Assembly (NCBI GenBank): GCA_046542255.1
Contig: JBKHBT010000075.1
Coordinates: 1 to 16,400, forward strand
Source: JBKHBT01 sp046542255
GTDB taxonomy: Bacteria; UBP14; UBA6098; JBKHBT01
Length of the DNA: 16,400 nucleotides
Direction: 5' to 3'
Within the stretch, counting starts at the first letter, position 1. Every line of letters starts with the position of its first letter. A program made the translations under genes and the position numbers. Of the stretch, positions 9,111 through 15,658 are shown piece after piece. Under the pieces are notes generated by a model. That model saw nothing but the letters and a program-made list of their open reading frames with translations. It had not been told where the DNA came from and ran no database searches.

Positions 9111-9191
9111 AACTATCAGCTCGCCAAATACTGCGGTTGAAAGAAGCAGTATTGCTATCATAATCAAACAAATTCGGAATCGGCTATACAT
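5526..9191 (-). CDS. Giant secreted vWA protein with cohesin-like and T9SS sorting domains, copy A
   Basis: This is a 1221-aa exported protein of unknown function. Residues 1-23 are a signal peptide. A von Willebrand A domain spans about 63-270. It has a metal-site motif DSTGS (70-74), GGADGPET (144-151) and FTD (Asp178), so metal binding is plausible. It also has an unusual Cys-Cys-Cys at 194-196. Beta-rich Ig-like segments follow (about 275-580). Next is a cohesin-like sandwich (about 585-715; NFELQFNPDILVP, ending GIFIATW). Two related 'GWN' units come later (about 864-925 GWNLVSLS and 941-1000 GWNIIGSL, each with GYWV). The protein ends in a type A sorting domain (about 1137-1221) with YPNPFN and SGVYFYRI. 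The mature part has 28 cysteines, none after residue 1008. The likely role is cell-surface adhesion or a structural scaffold, by inference. The ATG at 9191 has GGGAGG upstream and its own promoter. The stop is TAG. Confidence 0.93.
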   Translation of the reverse strand: MYSRFRICLIMIAILLLSTAVFGELIVREVSLTQSDRMHALSPQDILDGVFEMNMGCGVFGAFDIVFAIDSTGSMGGELTDVKSTINAFADAMVAEGYDYAFGGVTFGDGCNVWDFDESTPDVNDLTTSVTEFRTLLDPCNASGGADGPETSLDAIYQAINDYNWRPFAVHIVIMFTDIGTCAFDHPDYPTSSCCCDEETEITSTEVLDAVLTSGTYVYSLFPERVRTSYTWSYNRYVGLASATGGETYDLDEGFATIFDDVITHFADFANITIELTNTSGETIDSVYGQLIVNDSSCVTPLASIDKIARNLEDGDNVSFGWPINIDSTCFGGDRCFNIAIASSDGYADTIFGCTTTEDCHCIGPEGHVMMPTPELRITACEDQTILMNVRGAIEPHTLDEGTVELTVDGVAYTTDDDELTLADSLISFNPVEMWEDGDTITFCLTDVADINGCPMEEPICSEFIVDLDHPHAEGPRPLPDSSFFTDDFEVEFGITDNIAGIDTDASFITINGDTFGLDSEYITYDGGAEGGALNIAGSATSDFGFETLDTAEVCFHGADLIDGAWCGPNEGIECFRWPIMLLTRTVWFEEHQTSPCDTILIPLWMDTTEVRQINAANFELQFNPDILVPINLVYDSSLTDGWTGTYDIDPEAATFSADISGETIDAGMGGVFIWVKCYVPCHASGGDFCNLDIVDFEFNEGFPMVDYYDGIFIATWNVQTWIMNLKINRVEPRLRDLDLAIGASAHTTDGYEPGSDLVIVPPTPDYVNSWLQIDDPRYPHITGLRRDMRAMEPPVRWVIHTTGVESEGEIRWNPTRLPEGNFTLNDIVDMKEDTIAYFTIGETDSIVIEWTTPDFATSNAAMCAGWNLVSLSTVPPSMEPSQVFPFSPVGAYGYNTQRRLYEEIDRFSNGVGYWVFASSDTVARVAGIPLESYNLNLHRGWNIIGSLSEPVAVDDICTTLDDVIIGDIYGYDCETYTAADTLFPGHGYWVMVTDNTILSVPSGGMYCKSYARPSSPEWDFGVNIDDERIMLGYSADADISLDHLDIVMPPALPNESAGEAFASRSDFRLRRDVSSVKSWTINVPHDADLTFDIPESIGNLMIELPSGDKAITNDTRISNLEGGLYRIFVDNAPMNFELIGAYPNPFNSQVAISWIMPEEGRATVDIYDVMGHKVETILDENAAHGKNTVEWNADGLQSGVYFYRITTGSHSIDGSISFIK

Positions 9192-9221
9192 ATAGGCCTC
9201 CCAAGGTTAGAAATTTTTATA

Positions 9222-9251
9222 AATATAATGACTAAGCCCGGTGCTTGTCAA
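9222..9251 (-). promoter_or_regulatory. Sigma-70 type promoter of vWA copy A
   Basis: On the minus strand, a perfect TTGACA (9251-9246), an 18-base spacer and TATATT (9227-9222) precede an ATG about 31 bases further on. This sequence lies in the 230-bp unique gap between the repeat copies and has no counterpart upstream of copy B. Confidence 0.7.
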
Positions 9252-9340
9252 TTATTATTTCCTTTTCGAACGAAAGAAAATTAAAATTTTACGCAATATT
9301 TTAATATTTTTTGCAATGGATAATTCGAGAAATTTCAAGC

Positions 9341-12300
9341 TCTATAAAAAAAGCCCACACCAACCAGCATGGGCTTTATGAATTTTATGTGTAGCTTCTA
9401 TTTTATGAATGATATCGAGCCATCGATCGAATGGCTACCAGTTGTAATGCGGTAGAAATAGACACCAGACTGGAGTCCATCGGCATTCCATTCAACAGTG
9501 TTTTTGCCATGAGCGGCATTCTCATCGAGAATGGTCTCGACTTTGTGGCCCATTACATCGTAGATATCGACTGTGGCTCTGCCTTCTTCCGGCATGATCC
9601 AGCTAATCGCAACCTGCGAATTGAAAGGATTCGGATATGCGCCAATAAGCTCGAAGTTCATAGGAGCATTATCGACAAAGATGCGATATAGCCCGCCTTC
9701 GAGATTGCTAATCCTTGTATCATTGGTGATTGCCTTATCTCCTGAAGGCAGCTCGATCATAAGATTGCCGATGCTTTCTGGAATATCGAAAGTCAAATCA
9801 GCGTCATGCGGAACATTGATAGTCCAGCTCTTTACCGAGCTAACATCGCGGCGGAGCCTGAAGTCTGAGCGGCTTGCGAAAGCTTCACCAGCCGATTCAT
9901 TCGGAAGAGCAGGCGGCATTACAATGTCCAAATGGTCGAGGCTGATGTCTGCATCGGCAGAATAGCCGAGCATAATTCGCTCATCATCGATATTGACGCC
10001 AAAGTCCCACTCAGGTGACGAAGGACGTGCATAAGACTTGCAATACATTCCACCGGATGGTACCGAAAGTATAGTATTATCGGTCACCATAACCCAGTAT
10101 CCATGTCCCGGGAATAATGTGTCGGCGGCGGTATAGGTCTCGCAATCATAGCCGTAGATATCGCCGATTATGACATCGTCCAAGGTCGTGCAGATATCAT
10201 CGACTGCGACAGGTTCACTGAGCGAGCCAATGATGTTCCATCCGCGATGGAGATTGAGATTATAGCTCTCGAGCGGTATTCCGGCAACTCTTGCGACAGT
10301 ATCGGAAGAAGCAAATACCCAATATCCAACGCCATTGGAGAATCGGTCGATCTCTTCATAGAGCCTTCGCTGAGTATTGTAACCATAAGCGCCAACCGGC
10401 GAGAATGGGAATACTTGAGAAGGTTCCATCGAAGGCGGTACAGTTGACAGAGATACCAGATTCCAGCCGGCACACATTGCGGCATTACTGGTTGCGAAGT
10501 CCGGTGTCGTCCATTCGATGACTATGCTGTCTGTTTCGCCGATTGTGAAATAGGCTATAGTGTCTTCCTTCATATCGACTATATCATTCAATGTGAAATT
10601 GCCTTCTGGCAATCTTGTAGGATTCCAGCGAATCTCGCCTTCAGATTCTACGCCAGTAGTGTGAATAACCCATCGAACCGGTGGTTCCATTGCGCGCATA
10701 TCGCGTCTTAGGCCGGTGATGTGCGGATAGCGTGGGTCATCTATCTGAAGCCATGAGTTGACATAATCTGGTGTTGGTGGTACAATCACAAGGTCGGAAC
10801 CGGGTTCATAACCATCTGTGGTATGTGCACTTGCGCCGATAGCAAGGTCGAGGTCCCTGAGTCTTGGCTCGACACGGTTTATCTTCAGATTCATTATCCA
10901 GGTCTGGACATTCCATGTGGCGATAAAGATTCCATCATAGTAATCTACCATCGGGAAGCCTTCATTGAATTCAAAATCGACAATATCGAGATTGCAGAAA
11001 TCGCCGCCAGAAGCATGACAAGGAACATAGCACTTGACCCAAATAAAAACGCCACCCATTCCAGCATCGATGGTCTCGCCAGAGATGTCTGCGCTGAAAG
11101 TTGCCGCTTCCGGGTCGATGTCGTATGTGCCTGTCCATCCGTCAGTTAGCGAAGAATCGTAAACCAGGTTAATCGGTACGAGAATATCCGGGTTGAATTG
11201 TAGCTCAAAATTTGCCGCATTGATCTGGCGGACTTCTGTGGTGTCCATCCAGAGCGGAATCAAGATTGTGTCGCATGGCGAAGTCTGATGTTCTTCGAAC
11301 CATACGGTACGAGTAAGGAGCATAATCGGCCAGCGGAAGCATTCAATCCCTTCATTTGGCCCACACCATGCGCCATCGATAAGGTCGGCACCGTGGAAAC
11401 AGACTTCTGCGGTGTCGAGCGTCTCGAAACCAAAGTCGGAAGTAGCACTTCCTGCGATATTGAGTGCGCCGCCTTCTGCGCCGCCGTCATATGTAATATA
11501 TTCGCTGTCGAGGCCGAATGTATCGCCATTAATAGTAATGAAAGAAGCATCGGTATCGATGCCAGCGATATTGTCGGTGATTCCGAATTCGACTTCGAAG
11601 TCGTCTGTGAAGAAAGATGAATCTGGCAAAGGCCTTGGGCCTTCGGCATGTGGATGGTCGAGATCGACAATAAATTCGCTGCAAATCGGCTCTTCCATAG
11701 GACAGCCATTGATATCGGCGACATCTGTCAGGCAGAATGTAATCGTATCACCATCTTCCCACATCTCGACAGGATTGAATGATATAAGTGAATCCGCCAA
11801 TGTCAGCTCATCGTCATCGGTGGTGTAAGCTACGCCATCGACAGTCAGTTCGACAGTGCCTTCATCCAGCGTATGCGGCTCTATTGCGCCGCGCACATTC
11901 ATGAGAATAGTCTGGTCTTCGCAGGCGGTTATTCGTAGCTCCGGTGTCGGCATCATAACATGGCCCTCGGGGCCTATGCAGTGGCAATCTTCGGTAGTAG
12001 TGCAGCCAAAAATCGTATCTGCATAGCCATCGGATGAAGCGATAGCAATATTGAAGCATCTATCGCCACCGAAGCAAGTAGAGTCGATATTGATTGGCCA
12101 GCCGAATGAAACATTATCGCCATCTTCGAGGTTGCGGGCTATTTTGTCGATGGAAGCAAGCGGTGTAACACAAGAAGAGTCATTGACGATAAGCTGTCCA
12201 TAGACAGAATCGATCGTTTCGCCGGAAGTATTAGTAAGTTCTATAGTGATATTGGCAAAGTCGGCGAAGTGAGTGATAACATCATCAAAAATAGTCGCAA

Positions 12301-12982
12301 AACCTTCATCGAGGTCATAAGTTTCACCACCAGTTGCCGAGGCAAGCCCGACATAGCGATTATAGGACCAGGTATAAGATGTGCGGACTCTTTCAGGGAA
12401 AAGGCTGTAAACATAAGTTCCTGAAGTGAGGACAGCATCGAGAACTTCAGTTGATGTGATTTCGGTTTCTTCATCACAGCAGCAACTTGAAGTTGGATAA
12501 TCTGGATGATCGAAAGCGCAGGTTCCAATATCAGTAAACATTATGACTATATGAACTGCAAAAGGTCGCCAATTATAATCATTAATAGCCTGGTAAATGG
12601 CATCCAGAGAAGTTTCCGGGCCATCGGCACCACCAGATGCATTGCAAGGATCCAGTAAAGTGCGAAATTCGGTTACAGATGTCGTCAAATCATTAACATC
12701 CGGTGTGGATTCATCGAAATCCCAGACATTGCAACCATCGCCAAAAGTCACGCCACCAAAAGCATAGTCATAACCTTCTGCGACCATTGCATCTGCGAAT
12801 GCATTTATTGTCGATTTAACATCGGTTAGCTCACCGCCCATTGAGCCAGTTGAGTCAATAGCAAAAACAATATCAAATGCGCCAAAGACACCACAACCCA
12901 TATTCATTTCAAATACACCATCGAGAATGTCCTGCGGTGATAGGGCATGCATCCTATCGCTCTGGGTTAAACTTACCTCGCG
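9341..12982. repeat. 3642-bp direct repeat, copy B
   Basis: This is the second copy of the block at 5469-9110, in the same orientation and separated from it by 230 bp of unique sequence (9111-9340). It covers codons 28 to the stop of the second vWA gene and its terminator. No base difference was seen. Confidence 0.95.
9346..9377 (-). terminator. Intrinsic terminator of vWA gene copy B
   Basis: An 8-bp stem (9350-9357 with 9370-9377) and seven T on the minus strand are identical to the copy A terminator. Here it separates the two vWA genes, so copy A is not simply co-transcribed with copy B. Confidence 0.88.
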
Positions 12983-13063
12983 GACAATTACATCGCTAAA
13001 TACTGCTGTCGAGAGAAGCAGTATTGATAGAACAACCAAACAGATAAAAGACCGGTTGAACAT
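9398..13063 (-). CDS. Giant secreted vWA protein with cohesin-like and T9SS sorting domains, copy B
   Basis: This 1221-aa paralog is identical in sequence to the neighbouring vWA protein from residue 28 to the end, so it has the same domain order. That is vWA with a DSTGS metal motif, Ig-like segments, a cohesin-like sandwich, two GWN units and a PNPFN sorting domain. Only the N-terminus differs. The signal peptide here begins MFNRSFICLVVLS, against MYSRFRICLIMIA in the other copy, and both share ILLLSTAVF. Over the first 27 codons 24 of 81 bases differ, at both synonymous and replacement sites. The ATG at 13063 has GGGAGG five bases upstream. The leader is about 100 nt and unrelated to that of copy A. 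Since the mature parts are the same, the two genes can differ only in expression and export efficiency, unless the identity is an assembly artefact. Confidence 0.93.
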   Translation of the reverse strand: MFNRSFICLVVLSILLLSTAVFSDVIVREVSLTQSDRMHALSPQDILDGVFEMNMGCGVFGAFDIVFAIDSTGSMGGELTDVKSTINAFADAMVAEGYDYAFGGVTFGDGCNVWDFDESTPDVNDLTTSVTEFRTLLDPCNASGGADGPETSLDAIYQAINDYNWRPFAVHIVIMFTDIGTCAFDHPDYPTSSCCCDEETEITSTEVLDAVLTSGTYVYSLFPERVRTSYTWSYNRYVGLASATGGETYDLDEGFATIFDDVITHFADFANITIELTNTSGETIDSVYGQLIVNDSSCVTPLASIDKIARNLEDGDNVSFGWPINIDSTCFGGDRCFNIAIASSDGYADTIFGCTTTEDCHCIGPEGHVMMPTPELRITACEDQTILMNVRGAIEPHTLDEGTVELTVDGVAYTTDDDELTLADSLISFNPVEMWEDGDTITFCLTDVADINGCPMEEPICSEFIVDLDHPHAEGPRPLPDSSFFTDDFEVEFGITDNIAGIDTDASFITINGDTFGLDSEYITYDGGAEGGALNIAGSATSDFGFETLDTAEVCFHGADLIDGAWCGPNEGIECFRWPIMLLTRTVWFEEHQTSPCDTILIPLWMDTTEVRQINAANFELQFNPDILVPINLVYDSSLTDGWTGTYDIDPEAATFSADISGETIDAGMGGVFIWVKCYVPCHASGGDFCNLDIVDFEFNEGFPMVDYYDGIFIATWNVQTWIMNLKINRVEPRLRDLDLAIGASAHTTDGYEPGSDLVIVPPTPDYVNSWLQIDDPRYPHITGLRRDMRAMEPPVRWVIHTTGVESEGEIRWNPTRLPEGNFTLNDIVDMKEDTIAYFTIGETDSIVIEWTTPDFATSNAAMCAGWNLVSLSTVPPSMEPSQVFPFSPVGAYGYNTQRRLYEEIDRFSNGVGYWVFASSDTVARVAGIPLESYNLNLHRGWNIIGSLSEPVAVDDICTTLDDVIIGDIYGYDCETYTAADTLFPGHGYWVMVTDNTILSVPSGGMYCKSYARPSSPEWDFGVNIDDERIMLGYSADADISLDHLDIVMPPALPNESAGEAFASRSDFRLRRDVSSVKSWTINVPHDADLTFDIPESIGNLMIELPSGDKAITNDTRISNLEGGLYRIFVDNAPMNFELIGAYPNPFNSQVAISWIMPEEGRATVDIYDVMGHKVETILDENAAHGKNTVEWNADGLQSGVYFYRITTGSHSIDGSISFIK

Positions 13064-13171
13064 AAAAACCTCCCATCAAAGAATTTATAAAATACACTAA
13101 AACCAAGTTTGCAGGATGATATCGGCTATTTCCCTCCCGAATTACCCCATGATATAGTTATGTCTATAAGT

Positions 13172-13199
13172 ATTATAGAGATTATTTTGATAATTTCAA
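13172..13199 (-). promoter_or_regulatory. Sigma-70 type promoter of vWA copy B
   Basis: On the minus strand, TTGAAA (13199-13194), a 16-base spacer and a perfect TATAAT (13177-13172) are present. Transcription would start near 13166, giving a leader of about 100 nt. It diverges from the ABC-operon promoter at 13432. Confidence 0.7.
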
Positions 13200-13431
13200 G
13201 TATTTTTTTTTAGTTTTACAAGATAGTTGCAAGAGAAGTCCTCTTTTAAAGCCATTTAAATAACATAGATATAATACTTAATATATATATCAAAAAGGCT
13301 TTACGGATGTTTTAGCCTGAAAAGTATAACAATGCGGAACAGCTCATTGTCTGATTTACCATGATTATTTGCGATAAAAAAAGAGAATTGTTAATTTTCT
13401 GTTAAAAGTAAGATTTATTTTACTTTTTCTA
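13200..13431. other. Divergent intergenic region without a gene
   Basis: This AT-rich stretch lies between the divergent promoters of vWA copy B and the ABC operon. A weak 5-bp inverted repeat (AGGCT/AGCCT, about 13288-13313) with T-rich sequence on the minus side is the only structure seen. A 61-codon minus-strand frame starting nearby looks accidental. A regulator site could be here, but I cannot point to one. Confidence 0.5.
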
Positions 13432-13459
13432 TTGACAGGATTTTTTCTGTCGATATATT
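13432..13459 (+). promoter_or_regulatory. Strong sigma-70 type promoter of the ABC-operon leader
   Basis: A perfect TTGACA (13432-13437), a 16-base spacer and TATATT (13454-13459) put the start site near 13466. It is about 295 bases upstream of the ABC ATPase ATG. Confidence 0.75.
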
Positions 13460-13524
13460 TTCTTCGAGTTTTTACTGAACGAGTCTGCAATAATGCAGTC
13501 CAAAAAGCAAAAGGAGGCTTTTTG

Positions 13525-13596
13525 ATGACAATAAGAACCAGAATCCGCACCTTCTCCGGTGATGGAAACGTTAGAAAGGGGAGTCTCTTTGATTAA
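13525..13596 (+). CDS. Small basic ORF (23 aa), possible leader peptide
   Basis: The ATG at 13525 follows an excellent SD (AAAAGGAGG, about seven bases away) and opens 23 codons beginning MTIRTRIRTFSGDG and ending GSLFD, then TAA. The N-terminal half has three Arg and four Thr in ten residues, and the tail is acidic-aromatic. It has its own promoter and is followed within 35 bases by a terminator. It could be a ribosome-sensing leader peptide for the ABC exporter, or an independent small protein. No family is recognised. No signal peptide or membrane segment is present. Confidence 0.45.
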   Translation: MTIRTRIRTFSGDGNVRKGSLFD

Positions 13597-13629
13597 ATAA
13601 TGAGCGACATACTAATATTTAATTGAAGG

Positions 13630-13661
13630 ACGAGCACCCTAAAGATGATGCTCGTTTTTTT
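13630..13661 (+). terminator. Intrinsic terminator 1 of the leader
   Basis: A 7-bp stem (13630-13636 with 13649-13655, ACGAGCA/TGCTCGT) is followed by a run of seven T. Confidence 0.85.
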
Positions 13662-13672
13662 GTTTTAAACTC

Positions 13673-13707
13673 CCCGGACGGCCTAAAAAGCTTCCGGGAT
13701 TTTTTTT
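13673..13707 (+). terminator. Intrinsic terminator 2 of the leader
   Basis: A 6-bp GC-rich stem (13673-13678 with 13693-13698, CCCGGA/TCCGGG) is followed by A and eight T. It lies 11 bases after the first terminator and about 53 bases before the ABC ATPase ATG. Confidence 0.75.
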
Positions 13708-13759
13708 GAAAACTTAAATCTCATATAAATGGTTGCCCGAACAACCAAAAGGAGGAGAA

Positions 13760-14572
13760 ATGTTTAATATTAAACATTCAACTGCAGTAAGATGCGATGG
13801 TGCGATGAAGAGATTTCGTACCAAAAAGAAAAATGGACGTGGATTTCGCAATCTATTTGAATTCGAATATCTTCAGGCCATCGATGATGTTTCATTCGAG
13901 GTCAAAGAAGGCGAGATTTTCGGGATAATTGGGCCGAATGGAAGCGGCAAAAGTACGCTCATAAGAATGCTCTCGACCCTTCTTCTGCCCGATGAAGGCG
14001 AGATTATGATCTTTGACAAAGATGTTACCAAAAATACGCTGGAAGTCCAGAGAATGATAAACCGTGTTTCGGTGGATGCATCATTCTTCAAGAAGCTCTC
14101 GGTTAGAGAAAATCTGGGCTATGCTGCGAGGATTTATGGAGTACCCAAACGAAAATCGCTTGCAGAAGCCGAAGAAACGCTTATCGATTTCGGATTGGAT
14201 GAAAGCAAGTTCGATTCTTCGGTTCAGGATTTATCTCGTGGGCAGCAGCAGATGGTGTCTATAGCGAGAAGCCTGATGTCGAAGCCAAAACTTCTGCTTC
14301 TGGATGAGCCTACTACCGGCCTGGATCCACAGAGCAAAAGAAAGGTGCAGAAATTCATCAGCAAAGTATCAAAAAATGAAAGAACAACCATAATCCTGAC
14401 TTCACACGATATGGACGAAGTCGAAAAACTCTGCGAGCGAATAGCCTTCATAAAAGACGGAAAGATCTGGGGCGAAGGTTCGGCAGACGATTTGAAACAA
14501 AGAGTGAAAACAAACAGTCTTGAAAATGTATTCCTATCGCTCACCGGTGAGAAATTTGAGGAAGTAGCATAA
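13760..14572 (+). CDS. ABC-2 type exporter, ATP-binding subunit
   Basis: This 270-aa cytoplasmic ATPase of the DrrA/NatA-like export group powers the permease encoded next. Walker A is GPNGSGKS (58-65) and the signature is LSRGQQQ (158-164) instead of LSGGQ. Walker B with catalytic Glu is LLLLDEP (178-184), the D-loop is TTGLD, and the switch histidine is His216 in TSHD. The Q-loop position reads VSVDASFF (about 103-110), so the usual Gln appears to be replaced, probably by Asp106. A basic N-terminal extension (17-31) precedes the nucleotide-binding core. The frame can start upstream at a TTG (13733), but the ATG at 13760 with AAAGGAGGAG directly before it is the better start. A 5-bp hairpin (13731-13735 with 13742-13746) lies just upstream. 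Substrate unknown. Confidence 0.93.
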   Translation: MFNIKHSTAVRCDGAMKRFRTKKKNGRGFRNLFEFEYLQAIDDVSFEVKEGEIFGIIGPNGSGKSTLIRMLSTLLLPDEGEIMIFDKDVTKNTLEVQRMINRVSVDASFFKKLSVRENLGYAARIYGVPKRKSLAEAEETLIDFGLDESKFDSSVQDLSRGQQQMVSIARSLMSKPKLLLLDEPTTGLDPQSKRKVQKFISKVSKNERTTIILTSHDMDEVEKLCERIAFIKDGKIWGEGSADDLKQRVKTNSLENVFLSLTGEKFEEVA

Positions 14573-14640
14573 GTAAATTTCGGGCAACTTATGAGATAAT
14601 ACCTCCCAAACTCACCCGGCGATTGGAAAAGGAGAAAGAA

Positions 14641-15441
14641 ATGTTAAAAACAATAATTTCCGAGATTCCGAAAACTTTCGCATTCGTCGAAAGAAATGTA
14701 AACCTTGTGCGTCGTTACTTCGCATGGGAGGTTGTATTTATGTCCTATTCCATCGTAAATGCTTTGACCATTGCGTTTATTGGTGTTACAGAGGGCAAAG
14801 AGCAGGTTCTGTATTTGGTCGTTGGCGCTCTTTTATGGGGTTTTTTGAGCGTTCTATTCCACGAAGTCGCCGAGGCGGTGGCTTATGAAAGATGGGAAGA
14901 TACCATAGAGTTCACATTCGCAGCGCCGATTAGAAGATTGACATATCTATTTGGAAATAGCCTTTTCGCTGCGATGTATGGACTCGCACGAAGCATTATT
15001 TTGCTAATCGTGGTAATATTTATCTTCCAACTCGAGATCGAGCAGGCGAATTTCCTGGGAGCTGCGCTGGTGCTATTCGCATCGAGCCTTAGCTTCATTG
15101 GCCTTGGCCTTGTAGCAGCAATTTTGCCGCTTATCAGTCTCGAGCGTGGCGCTCAGGCGACTCATATATTCCAGGCGCTACTGCTTTTGGTCAGTGGAGT
15201 TTATTATGATGTGTCGGTGCTTCCCGGCTGGCTTCAGCCGCTTTCGAAGATTTCGCCGGCGACATATACGCTTCGCGCCATGAGAGCAGCGCTTATGGAT
15301 GGCGCATCATGTGCAGAACTATTGCCACAGATTCTCCTCCTGATTGCAATCGGCGCAGTCCTGATTCCGCTTGGATATGTAACCTTTTCGATAGGAGAAC
15401 ACTATGCAAAAATTCACGGAAAACTCAAAAGAGGCGGCTAA
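14641..15441 (+). CDS. ABC-2 type exporter, membrane permease subunit
   Basis: This 266-aa membrane protein has about six hydrophobic segments (roughly 30-50, 56-75, 104-128, 138-163, 172-190, 228-250), typical of ABC-2 permeases such as DrrB/NodJ. The conserved C-terminal region LLLVSGVYYDVSVLPGWLQP (181-200) followed by SPATYTLRAMRAALMDG (205-221) is the ABC-2 signature. It pairs with the ATPase 68 bases upstream to form an exporter in the cytoplasmic membrane. The frame extends back to a TTG at 14623, but the ATG at 14641 has AAAAGGAG at six bases and is preferred. The protein has no fused ATPase and no large periplasmic domain, so the cargo is more likely a small molecule, peptide or glycan than a lipoprotein. 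Confidence 0.93.
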   Translation: MLKTIISEIPKTFAFVERNVNLVRRYFAWEVVFMSYSIVNALTIAFIGVTEGKEQVLYLVVGALLWGFLSVLFHEVAEAVAYERWEDTIEFTFAAPIRRLTYLFGNSLFAAMYGLARSIILLIVVIFIFQLEIEQANFLGAALVLFASSLSFIGLGLVAAILPLISLERGAQATHIFQALLLLVSGVYYDVSVLPGWLQPLSKISPATYTLRAMRAALMDGASCAELLPQILLLIAIGAVLIPLGYVTFSIGEHYAKIHGKLKRGG

Positions 15442-15658
15442 TTTGCTATCAAAATTTGGAAAATTATCCATAAGAGAACAAAATAAAACTGACAGATTCG
15501 AAACGATATTCGATGACGTTGCTAAAATAATCGATAATGATAAAAACAAGGGATTCAATAATGAGAAAAGAAATTTTCATGCCACAAGAAAGCGAGCTAC
15601 TAAGAGCAAGCTCCGAACCACTGGAAGCTCTCGCCTGCCTCGACATGGCGGACATTGA
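15404..15658 (+). CDS. Small hydrophilic protein (84 aa) overlapping the permease end
   Basis: The ATG at 15404 lies inside the last 38 bases of the permease gene in another frame, and AGGAG sits six bases upstream, so it can be translationally coupled. Residues 1-52 look like a real helical, charged protein (for example RFETIFDDVAKIIDNDKNKG). From about residue 60 on, the composition turns to Arg/Lys/Ser/Gly-rich and overlaps the next small ORF by 98 bases. That suggests either an unusually long gene overlap or a lost stop or frameshift near 15540-15560. No signal peptide, no membrane segment and no recognised family. Confidence 0.45.
   Translation: MQKFTENSKEAANLLSKFGKLSIREQNKTDRFETIFDDVAKIIDNDKNKGFNNEKRNFHATRKRATKSKLRTTGSSRLPRHGGH

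Larger units (their letters stand above)
13466..13708 (+). promoter_or_regulatory. Structured leader with small ORF and two terminators (putative attenuator)
   Basis: Downstream of the promoter, the RNA would carry the following in order. First is a 5-bp hairpin (13485-13489 with 13494-13498). Then comes a 7-bp hairpin (13502-13508 with 13517-13523) whose loop presents the AAGGAG of a 23-codon ORF. After that ORF is an 8-bp A/T hairpin (13592-13599 with 13616-13623) that includes the stop codon, then two tandem intrinsic terminators. The exporter genes lie beyond them with no clear second promoter. This arrangement fits attenuation, or a small RNA/peptide unit that ends before the exporter. 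No known riboswitch family was recognised. Confidence 0.5.

Noticed and set aside
5469..12982. Insertion sequence or composite transposon as the cause of the duplication
   Set aside because: No transposase, terminal inverted repeats or target-site duplications are visible at the repeat edges; the edges fall inside coding sequence and just past a terminator.
13365..13550. 61-codon minus-strand frame in the intergenic region
   Set aside because: It is antisense to the promoter and leader of the ABC operon, lacks an SD, and has a low-complexity basic tail.
13525..13661. A known riboswitch (GGGGAGT resembles part of the yybP-ykoY motif)
   Set aside because: Only that short string matches; the other conserved elements of that family are not present.
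13733..13759. TTG start for the ABC ATPase, adding nine residues
   Set aside because: The extension would translate the SD itself; the ATG at 13760 follows AAAGGAGGAG.
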